Of a DNA stretch of 31,745 nt, positions 1 through 5,907 are shown piece after piece (the first letter of the stretch is position 1; each line of letters starts with the position of its first letter). The stretch spans positions 1 to 31,745 of IMG/VR virus record IMGVR_UViG_3300008267_000215. One strand, written 5' to 3'. The position numbers and the translations under genes are program-made. The stretch is from a virus. Under the pieces are notes generated by a model. The model was not told the origin of the DNA. It saw only the letters and a list, made by a program, of their open reading frames with translations, and searched no databases.

Positions 1-1
1 G

Positions 2-475
2 GGAGTACAAGGTGTATCAGGTTATTCTGGTTATTCTGGCGCCAAAGGCGCTACTGGTAATCAAGGCAACCAAGGCAATCAAGGTAATCAAGGAGCAGCT
101 GGATCCAATGGCGCACAAGGAGCAACTGGCGCACAAGGAGCTGCTGGAGCTCAAGGAGCACAAGGAGCTGCTGGAGCTGGTGGCGCCCAAGGGGCTTCAG
201 GTTATTCTGGTATATCTGGTTATTCTGGTATTAAAGGAGCGACTGGTGCTCAAGGTAACCAAGGTAACCAAGGCACAGGCGGTAGTACCGGTGGCACAGG
301 CGCACAAGGTGCACAAGGAGCTGGCGGTAGTACCGGTGGTACAGGCGCTCAAGGAGCACAAGGCGTACAAGGCGCAGCTGGTGGTACCGGTGGTACAGGC
401 GCTCAAGGTGCCCAAGGCGTACAAGGCGGAGCTGCTGCAGGGTCCTTTGATGCGTTTTTACTTGCAGGTATGTAA
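2..475 (+). CDS. Collagen-like Gly-X-Y repeat protein, 3' part (probable tail fibre)
   Basis: An open frame enters from the left edge and runs 157 codons to TAA at 473-475. No start codon lies in the window, so this is the 3' part of a longer gene. About 46 consecutive Gly-X-Y triplets are read, such as GYSGYSGAKGATG and GAQGAQGVQG, followed by a short tail ending in GSFDAFLLAGM. Such collagen-like triple helices are common in phage tail fibres, where they form stiff trimeric shafts; that role is inferred here. The only two lysines (GAK, GIK) sit in the Y position, the position glycosylated after hydroxylation in true collagens. There is no C-terminal globular domain beyond about 15 residues. 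The gene converges on the next gene, 8 nt away. The Gly-X-Y reading is unmistakable; the fibre role is moderately sure. Confidence 0.88.
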   Translation, partial: GVQGVSGYSGYSGAKGATGNQGNQGNQGNQGAAGSNGAQGATGAQGAAGAQGAQGAAGAGGAQGASGYSGISGYSGIKGATGAQGNQGNQGTGGSTGGTGAQGAQGAGGSTGGTGAQGAQGVQGAAGGTGGTGAQGAQGVQGGAAAGSFDAFLLAGM

Positions 476-483
476 GCTAATAA

Positions 484-819
484 TTAATCTAGCTTAATTA
501 AACCAAGTCTTGATTTAGCTATAAAATTGGCAAGTTGTTCTTTTGAAACTGTATCGCTTGCACCGAGCTTAAAATATTTTTCGCGCCATTTATTTAACTG
601 AGAATCAAATGTATCGAGTATTGTAGATAGCTCCTTTAAAGCTATTTCCGTTTGCTTACTTTCATCAGGGGTGTCTGGCTCGTATAATCCTACTTGTTTC
701 CAATCTAATTGAGTCTTTACTTCTGCAACAAAATCTCCGCCCATACCTGATACGGTATCATTATCTTCTTTTAAAAGGCTATAAATTTGAGTTAGTTTAT
801 TATGAGATATTGAACGCAT
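484..819 (-). CDS. Hypothetical 111-aa protein
   Basis: Unrecognised protein, starting MRSISHNKLTQIYSLL and rich in Lys, Asp and Leu. It is predicted to be mostly helical, with no signal peptide or membrane segment. I chose the ATG at 817-819 rather than the in-frame ATG 27 nt upstream (846) because the downstream one has the late-promoter-like box TAAATATT five nt before it, the arrangement seen at most other starts here. The gene is transcribed towards the collagen-like gene and ends 8 nt from its stop. The intervening 45 bp to the divergent gene at 867 hold the start signals for both. No function is proposed. Confidence 0.65.
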   Translation of the reverse strand: MRSISHNKLTQIYSLLKEDNDTVSGMGGDFVAEVKTQLDWKQVGLYEPDTPDESKQTEIALKELSTILDTFDSQLNKWREKYFKLGASDTVSKEQLANFIAKSRLGLIKLD

Positions 820-824
820 TTGTA

Positions 825-832
825 AATATTTA
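825..832 (-). promoter_or_regulatory. Late-promoter-like box TAAATATT before the 111-aa gene
   Basis: TAAATATT on the minus strand, followed by TACAA and then the ATG at 819. It matches the TAARTAWT consensus found before most non-overlapping genes of the window. Promoter function is inferred from similarity to the T4 late box TATAAATA. Confidence 0.5.
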
Positions 833-866
833 TTGATTTTTAGCAATATTATACTAATATATTTTT

Positions 867-1442
867 ATGGGAATGTTTGATGATATAAGTGTAGCAGAGC
901 CACTACCTTACTCTGATGAAATGATAGCTTTAGGTTTAAACACAAATGACCGAAGCTTTCAAACTAAAGACTTGGATTGCGTTATGGCTAAATACTATAT
1001 ACAGAGCCGTAAACTATTCATAGAGAAGTATAAAAAAGAAACTTACATAGAAGGTAATAAAAATTCTAAAAATATTTTTGATAGATTAGGGCATATAGTT
1101 CGAGAAGAACCCTATCTGGAAGAAGTATTTCATCATGGAGAAATATACTTTTATGACTTTACACAAGACGTAGACGGTAAATACGACTGCTGGATAGAGT
1201 TTAAAGCAGTGTTTTCTAAGGGAGAATTAGAAGAAATAGAGCTTTTTAAATTTACTAAAGAGGATAATACAGAACGTAAAGAGCAGGAAAAAGCCTGGAA
1301 AGAAGAACAGAAGAAAAAAGATTCAAAATTTATTAATAAATATTTCTTTTATACTACTGGGTATATAAAGTTCTCAAGATTTATAAGTCGCATATTGTAT
1401 AAACTAGGTAGTAGTATACAAAAGTTAAGCTATAAATTTTAA
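867..1442 (+). CDS. Hypothetical 191-aa protein with MGMFDDI N-terminus
   Basis: The protein begins MGMFDDISVAEPLPY, an opening (MGMFD-I/V) shared by a loose group of small uncharacterised phage and bacterial proteins. It contains QTKDLDCVMAKYYI at about residues 32-45 and a Lys/Glu-rich helical stretch near 136-150 (ERKEQEKAWKEEQKKK), then a basic, aromatic C-terminus. No catalytic motif is evident and no function is assigned. The start is the first of two in-frame ATGs six nt apart. An AT-rich box (TAATATAT, 855-862) lies four nt before it and no ribosome-binding site is visible. Its TAA shares its last base with the ATG of the next gene, so the two are probably translationally coupled. Confidence 0.75.
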   Translation: MGMFDDISVAEPLPYSDEMIALGLNTNDRSFQTKDLDCVMAKYYIQSRKLFIEKYKKETYIEGNKNSKNIFDRLGHIVREEPYLEEVFHHGEIYFYDFTQDVDGKYDCWIEFKAVFSKGELEEIELFKFTKEDNTERKEQEKAWKEEQKKKDSKFINKYFFYTTGYIKFSRFISRILYKLGSSIQKLSYKF

Positions 1443-2134
1443 TGAAATTTTCTATTGTTATACCCACTCTCAACCGGTGGGATCTTCTTAATAAGTGCTT
1501 AAAAAGTATTAAAGACAATACCAATCTAACCGATGGAGAAGTAATTGTAGTGTCGAACGGTTGTACGGACTTTACACCTTTTTCTTTTCATACTCAATAT
1601 AGTAACAAAAATTTTCATATAGTACATTGGCCACACCCGTTAGGTTACCCTAAAGCAGTTAATATGGGCATGTCAGCTGCTACCGGGGATTATGTTATCT
1701 TACTCAACAACGATACAGTTTTATATAACAATACTTGGTTAGATCAATTACTCGAGCCTTTTAACAATCACCCAAAAGCCGGTGTTACAGGTTTAATTAA
1801 ACGCTATCAAGGTCATAAGCCTTGGGTACTATTTTTTTGCGCGGCTATAAAAAGAGATGTAATTAATAAAATTGGTTTACTCGATGAAACATTCACACCA
1901 GGTTGCGGGGAAGATATTGATTATTGCATACGCGCTTATAGTGCTGGTTACAGTATACATCAAGTACCTGAAGTCAAATTAGACGGAGTTGAAGGCACTA
2001 ATAAAGTAGCTGGGCCGTTCCCTATATTTCATGAAGGCGGGGTAACCGTTAATAGTAACCCTAATCAGCCTGTTACGTATGCACGTAATATGAAAATTAT
2101 TGAAGAGCGATACGGCCCTGTTACTTCAGTTTAA
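1442..2134 (+). CDS. Glycosyltransferase family 2 (GT-A fold)
   Basis: 230 aa with the classic GT2 layout. The N-terminal nucleotide-binding strand is FSIVIPTLNR (residues 3-12). The metal-binding DXD-equivalent is LLNNDTVL (NND at 89-91). The acceptor-side acidic motif is GEDIDYCIRA (156-165), and a late histidine lies at 197. GT2 enzymes move a sugar from a nucleotide-sugar to an acceptor; donor and acceptor cannot be told from sequence. The start overlaps the preceding stop by one base (TAATG) and there is no ribosome-binding site, so coupling is likely. The 3' end overlaps the convergent reductase gene by 14 nt. It may act on virion proteins or on host surface glycan, together with the other five glycosyltransferases of this window. 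Confidence 0.88.
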   Translation: MKFSIVIPTLNRWDLLNKCLKSIKDNTNLTDGEVIVVSNGCTDFTPFSFHTQYSNKNFHIVHWPHPLGYPKAVNMGMSAATGDYVILLNNDTVLYNNTWLDQLLEPFNNHPKAGVTGLIKRYQGHKPWVLFFCAAIKRDVINKIGLLDETFTPGCGEDIDYCIRAYSAGYSIHQVPEVKLDGVEGTNKVAGPFPIFHEGGVTVNSNPNQPVTYARNMKIIEERYGPVTSV

Positions 2135-2873
2135 TATCAAAAGCTTGCTCAAAAGCTTCAGGAGCTTTTTTATAGCTTTCCTGAGTCTCGTCTAAGGTAT
2201 CATCAGTATACTGCCAATTAAAGCTTAGCTCGTCTGGAGTGTTAAAGCCGTAAAAATCTAATACTTTTTTTTGAGTTTGTAAAACTGTTTCTCCATTCCA
2301 ATTTTGGCCTATAACTACAATACCAGAGTCTTTACCTTCTATAATGTTATCCTCTTCTAATGTAGTGTGTCTGTTTTCTACCCAATTTAATCTTTCGATT
2401 AATTTTTGATAGACACTATTCGCTTGGCCCCAGCGTACGCTTACAAAGAATACTACAGCATCTGCTTCAAATAAAGGTTTAGATACTTTCCAGAGCTCAT
2501 CATTTTTATTGTTTATAGAAGCCCAACAACGGTGATTACCGGTTGGGTTTTTTTCTTTATCTTTTAACTCTGCATCCTTTACACCACAGTTATTACCATC
2601 CATCTTACTAACGTTACCCTCACAGCAGTGTATTGTAAGTTTGCTTACATCAATAAGCTCGACTTTATTACCCCCTACTTCTTTCTTAACAAATTCAGCA
2701 AGTTGAGTGCTTTTGGGCTGCTCTTTATCTCCTTCCCATCTATTGCTAGTAGTTATAAGCAAAACGTTTTCTTTAGACTTTAAATATTCTATTAAGGTCT
2801 CAAGCTTTTTAGTGTATATAGCTGGGTTATTAGCTATCTTTGCTTCTTCTAGCAACTTTAAAAATCGACTCAT
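2121..2873 (-). CDS. Flavodoxin-fold NAD(P)H-dependent FMN reductase-like protein
   Basis: 250 aa. After a helical N-terminal extension (1-33) comes VLLITTSNR (37-45) and an Ser/Thr-rich phosphate-binding turn ending KSTQLAEFVKKE (54-65). The segment VRWGQANSVYQKLIERLNWV (146-165) matches the pattern of the dimer/flavin-contact helix of the NADPH-dependent FMN reductase (flavodoxin-like fold) family. Four cysteines (IHCCEGN 81-87, NNCGVK 94-99, HRCWAS 114-119) lie in the loop that carries an iron-sulfur site in some iron-sulfur flavoproteins. Metal binding is only a possibility, because the spacing is not canonical. Activity would be flavin or quinone reduction in the host cytoplasm. The start ATG lies three nt from the bidirectional palindromic box at 2877-2888. 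The 3' end overlaps the GT2 gene by 14 nt. Confidence 0.75.
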   Translation of the reverse strand: MSRFLKLLEEAKIANNPAIYTKKLETLIEYLKSKENVLLITTSNRWEGDKEQPKSTQLAEFVKKEVGGNKVELIDVSKLTIHCCEGNVSKMDGNNCGVKDAELKDKEKNPTGNHRCWASINNKNDELWKVSKPLFEADAVVFFVSVRWGQANSVYQKLIERLNWVENRHTTLEEDNIIEGKDSGIVVIGQNWNGETVLQTQKKVLDFYGFNTPDELSFNWQYTDDTLDETQESYKKAPEAFEQAFDIKLK

Positions 2874-2876
2874 CTA

Positions 2877-2888
2877 GTAAATATTTAC
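2877..2888. promoter_or_regulatory. Palindromic bidirectional late-promoter-like box
   Basis: GTAAATATTTAC is a perfect 12-bp palindrome placed between two divergent starts only 20 bp apart. On - it is followed by TAG and the ATG at 2873; on + by ACTAT and the ATG at 2894. Each strand therefore reads TAAATATT a few bases before a start codon. The layout is seen directly; promoter function is inferred. Confidence 0.6.
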
Positions 2889-2893
2889 ACTAT

Positions 2894-3949
2894 ATGGCTT
2901 TGTCTGCAAAAGATTTAACTTACGAATTTCATACTGAACTAAATCCGCTGGTTTGGGTTGGTAAGAAATTGAAGCCTGAAATAAAGGAAAAGCTTTTAGA
3001 AATTGCAGAAGCATTTATAGACTTTATCGATATTGATATTGATATAGTGGATATTACTTTAACAGGGTCTTTAGCGAATTATAATTATACCAAATATAGT
3101 GATTTTGATTTGCACATTATTACCGACTTTAAGCAGTACGATGTTGATGTAGATTTATTAAAAGATTATTTTAGTGCTAAGAAAACTATATGGAATACGA
3201 CTCGTAATATTACTATTAAAGACTACGATGTAGAAGTCTATATACAAGATGAATCTGAACCTCATCATTCTACCGGCGTTTACTCTCTCAAAAATAACGA
3301 GTGGATAACAGAACCTAAACCTACTAAGGAAAAGACTGACATAGATATAGAGCAAGTAAAAAAGAAAAAACAAGCTATGTTAGATATTATAGATTTTGCA
3401 TTAAGCTCAGATTGCAATGTTGATTGCGCAGAAAAAGCTAAAGAAGGGTTTTTAAAATTACGCAAAGCCGGCCTTGAAAAAGGCGGAGAGTTTTCTCCAG
3501 AAAATCTTGCTTTTAAAGAACTTAGAAGAACTGGAGATGTAGAAAGACTGGTGAAAGGTGTTTTAGCAAAAAAAGATAAACAGCTATCGCTTGATAGTGT
3601 TAATGAGAGTTTTAAAGATTTTCTAAAAATTTCTACTAAGCGCGGACCCCATCATCGTAAGCCATTAGCGGGTATAAGAAAGCTTACAAGTCTAGAACCA
3701 AAAAAATCTGGTTTAGGTATAGTCGCGCAAATGCATAAGCTCGGAGACGATATTGATGTAGTACATAAAAAGAAAGAACAAAATAATGTAACTACACCGA
3801 TTGCTAATGCAAAAGCTCAAGAAATTATTACAAAGTATAATTTAGATATAAATAAAATCCGCTCCGGTCAACCTCGTAAACTAAGCACGAGTAATATGGA
3901 GATAGGATTTAATCCGCAAACAAACACTTATTATTTACGTAAATATTAA
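2894..3949 (+). CDS. Nucleotidyltransferase-fold protein
   Basis: I start this at MALSAKDL (351 aa), not at an ATG 54 nt upstream, because the upstream one would lie inside the divergent gene and the 2877-2888 box precedes the chosen ATG. Residues 56-74 hold a polymerase-beta-type nucleotidyltransferase signature: LTGSLANYN, then YSDFDLHI, giving GS at 58-59 and the metal-binding pair D70/D72. A third acidic position is likely in DYDVEVYI (D112/E114). The C-terminal ~200 residues are Lys-rich and unrecognised (STKRGPHHRKPLAGIRKL). Family members add nucleotides to proteins, RNA or small molecules; the target here is unknown. It sits at the head of the structural block, just before the Pro-Ala protein. 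The last codons contain the box for the next gene. Confidence 0.75.
   Translation: MALSAKDLTYEFHTELNPLVWVGKKLKPEIKEKLLEIAEAFIDFIDIDIDIVDITLTGSLANYNYTKYSDFDLHIITDFKQYDVDVDLLKDYFSAKKTIWNTTRNITIKDYDVEVYIQDESEPHHSTGVYSLKNNEWITEPKPTKEKTDIDIEQVKKKKQAMLDIIDFALSSDCNVDCAEKAKEGFLKLRKAGLEKGGEFSPENLAFKELRRTGDVERLVKGVLAKKDKQLSLDSVNESFKDFLKISTKRGPHHRKPLAGIRKLTSLEPKKSGLGIVAQMHKLGDDIDVVHKKKEQNNVTTPIANAKAQEIITKYNLDINKIRSGQPRKLSTSNMEIGFNPQTNTYYLRKY
3940..3947 (+). promoter_or_regulatory. Late-promoter-like box TAAATATT before the Pro-Ala gene
   Basis: TAAATATT lies inside the last codons of the nucleotidyltransferase gene, six nt before the ATG at 3954. No Shine-Dalgarno sequence lies between. It matches the window-wide TAARTAWT pattern. 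Confidence 0.45.
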
Positions 3950-3953
3950 ATAC

Positions 3954-5282
3954 ATGAAAAACTTGCAGGTACTTCAAACAAAATACGAGTTTTCAGCTTT
4001 ACAGAACTATCTTTGTGAGCAGCAGACTAGATACATAGGTCAGTTAATTGAACAGCTTACTGCTACGCCTGCTACTTCAGCTGCTCCTGCCCAGCAACCT
4101 CAAGCAGCCCCAGCTCCCGCCTCGGCACCTGCCCCTGCTCCGGCACCTGCCCCTGTACAACAAACAGCCGCGGCCGTTCCAGCCCCTGCTCCGGCTCCAG
4201 CAGCCCCTGCCCAGCCAGCCACCCAACAAGCACCAGCAAGTGAACCACAGACTTTACAACAGGCAGTACAACAAGTACCTAAAGAACAATTACCTTCTGT
4301 AGTTGACGAATTAGTTGCTCGTATTGCGCAAACTGACCCTAAAGGGTTTCAAGAGCTTGATGCAGCAGTGCAGGCAAATGACGTTAATAAAATTAACGAT
4401 ATTATAAAAAGACATAATCAACAGCCTGTAAAAGAAGAAACTCTAGAAGAAGCTCTTATTACTATCTGCGTAGAGCAAATATTAAAGAAAAACCCGAACG
4501 ATATAAAAACCCTCGAAGAATTTGTAACTTCAGGTGGAAATATAGAAATACTAAGACGGGTTGATGAAAATGTAGAGAGAAATATTATAAATTTATATAA
4601 AGAAAATATAGAAGAAGCTGCAAAAAAGAAAGGTGGCTTTTTCTCAACTCTCGCGTCTTTTGCTAAATCAGCTTTAAAAGGCTTAGGCAATTGGGTAGGT
4701 AAATACGGGCCCTGGGCCGCTCTTGGCGCTATTGCTACAGGGGGGCTTGGTGCTGTTGCGGTACCTTTAATTGCTAAAGCTCTTAATGCATATAAACAAA
4801 GAAACGGTGTTCCATCTGGTAAAGATGATAAGCGTAAAACTACCCCGGCTCCTAGCCCGACTCCGAAACCACGCCCTGCCCCGGCACCTGCCCCGGCACC
4901 TGCTCCGGCACCTGCTCCGGCGCCTGCCCCTGCTCCGGCGCCTGCCCCTGCCCCGGCACCTGCTCCGGCGCCTGCGCCTGCTCCGGCACCAGAGCCAACA
5001 CCGGTCCCAATTACTTCTGACGAAGCTAAAGAATTACGCGCTCTATTAAAGAAAGGTTTTGATAGAACAGCAGAGGACAATGTAAGAATAAAAGAGCTTT
5101 CAGGCAAACCTGGGGTGCCTAAGGATTTAAAACAGATGAATAAAGTAGGGGCAGCGCGTGGAAAAAGAAAAGCACCTGGCACAGCTCTGGAGAATAAATC
5201 ATTTAAAAATACCTATACAGCTTTATTAGAAGAATTTTATAAAAATTCTAAACCGGTTCCTATTGAAAAAGCAAATGGTTAA
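3954..5282 (+). CDS. Pro-Ala-repeat linker protein, probable virion-associated
   Basis: 442 aa in clear blocks. Residues 1-40 form a helical head. Residues 41-98 are the first Pro/Ala/Gln-rich stretch. Residues 99-225 form a helical domain (LPSVVDELVARIAQTD, EEALITICVEQILKKNP). A Gly-rich hydrophobic segment lies at 251-278 (GPWAALGAIATGGLGAV), possibly membrane-active. Residues 308-345 are an almost pure Pro-Ala repeat of 38 residues, followed by a basic C-terminal domain (346-442). Pro-Ala tracts form extended stiff spacers (as in TonB or acyltransferase linkers), so the protein may span a distance between two partners. Its place just before the tail genes, in the same direction, suggests a virion or assembly role. 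This is inference; the family is not recognised. The stop overlaps the next start (TAATG). Confidence 0.7.
   Translation: MKNLQVLQTKYEFSALQNYLCEQQTRYIGQLIEQLTATPATSAAPAQQPQAAPAPASAPAPAPAPAPVQQTAAAVPAPAPAPAAPAQPATQQAPASEPQTLQQAVQQVPKEQLPSVVDELVARIAQTDPKGFQELDAAVQANDVNKINDIIKRHNQQPVKEETLEEALITICVEQILKKNPNDIKTLEEFVTSGGNIEILRRVDENVERNIINLYKENIEEAAKKKGGFFSTLASFAKSALKGLGNWVGKYGPWAALGAIATGGLGAVAVPLIAKALNAYKQRNGVPSGKDDKRKTTPAPSPTPKPRPAPAPAPAPAPAPAPAPAPAPAPAPAPAPAPAPAPAPAPEPTPVPITSDEAKELRALLKKGFDRTAEDNVRIKELSGKPGVPKDLKQMNKVGAARGKRKAPGTALENKSFKNTYTALLEEFYKNSKPVPIEKANG
4875..4988 (+). repeat. GC-rich 12/18-bp tandem repeat encoding (PA)n
   Basis: Eight direct units of the form CCTGCYCCGGCR, three of them carrying an extra CCTGCN hexamer, run without interruption and encode 38 alternating Pro-Ala residues. 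The tract is very GC-rich within an AT-rich genome. A looser Pro/Ala-coding tract lies at about 4084-4221. Such units are prone to length change by slippage or recombination. Confidence 0.9.
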
Positions 5283-5857
5283 TGAGTATACAGCAATCAA
5301 TACTCAATAAAAATAGAAAGGACAAGTTCTTGCTTGTCCTTAACTTACCGGATGTATTAAAAGAAATAAACAAGATAAGCCCGGGAGACAGAAATACTTC
5401 CAATTTAAATCTGGATAGTTTACAGTATTCTGTCTATGGCAGTGTCGTACCAACGATTGCAATTCCTGAAGTTGACACTGCATTTGGCGGACAAGCTGTA
5501 AAATTTACTAGTTATTCAAGACCCGCTTACGGCGCTGTAACTGTCAATTTCACTGTAGACAACTACTACAGTAACTGGTGGGTACTCTGGAAGTGGCTAA
5601 ATCTAATTAACGATAGTAAAAACAGTACCTATAATTTTAACGATACCCCGGACCCAAACGGTAACTTAACCACAAGTTATCAATCCAATATATCTGTTTA
5701 CGGATTAGACGAATACAATAACAAAAAAATACAGTTCGATTATATTGGAGCGTTTATTACAGGCTTAGGGGAAATTAGCTATAATTATAGAGACGGGGAA
5801 CAGATAGAGTCTTCATTTACATTTGTTTTTGGCCAGCTCGACGTCAAATTGTTATAA
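5282..5857 (+). CDS. Tail-tube-fold structural protein (tube terminator/initiator-like)
   Basis: 191 aa. The central part carries VPTIAIPEVDTAFGG (56-70), then SRPAYGAVTVNFTVDNYY (79-96) and WWVLWKWLN. This resembles the LPG-loop, beta-hairpin (VTF) and LxxW-helix order of the three gp19-like tube proteins encoded downstream. I therefore place it in the beta-barrel tail-tube fold group, which also includes tube caps and terminators (T4 gp48, gp54 and related proteins). The exact role is uncertain. Lying directly before the sheath gene, it could be a tail terminator or completion protein. The ATG overlaps the previous stop by one base. After its stop, about 50 nt of AT-rich sequence hold the sheath promoter candidates; no hairpin terminator is visible. 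Confidence 0.6.
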   Translation: MSIQQSILNKNRKDKFLLVLNLPDVLKEINKISPGDRNTSNLNLDSLQYSVYGSVVPTIAIPEVDTAFGGQAVKFTSYSRPAYGAVTVNFTVDNYYSNWWVLWKWLNLINDSKNSTYNFNDTPDPNGNLTTSYQSNISVYGLDEYNNKKIQFDYIGAFITGLGEISYNYRDGEQIESSFTFVFGQLDVKLL

Positions 5858-5886
5858 AAAAAGGCAAAAATCAAGCCGCGAATTAG

Positions 5887-5902
5887 TAAATAATAGTATA
5901 AT
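5887..5902 (+). promoter_or_regulatory. Sheath gene promoter region: TAAATAAT and TATAAT
   Basis: TAAATAAT at 5887-5894 and TATAAT at 5897-5902 lie 13 and 5 nt before the sheath ATG (5908). If TATAAT works as a -10, transcription would start at or near the AUG. No Shine-Dalgarno sequence is present. Confidence 0.5.
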
Positions 5903-5907
5903 CTACT

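Noticed and set aside
12-497. Long open frame with a start codon, encoding a Leu/Lys/Val-rich protein
   Set aside because: It is an out-of-frame shadow of the collagen-like gene. The frame beginning at base 2 gives an uninterrupted Gly-X-Y repeat and enters from the left edge without a start.
2840-2893. Upstream ATG extending the nucleotidyltransferase by 18 residues
   Set aside because: The extension would overlap the divergent gene start and the palindromic box; the ATG at 2894 has the standard box spacing.
4418-5182. Minus-strand frame encoding a Gly-Ala-rich protein
   Set aside because: It is the complement of the Pro-Ala repeat (GC-rich tracts keep both strands open). It lies wholly inside a well-supported gene with no box or start signal.
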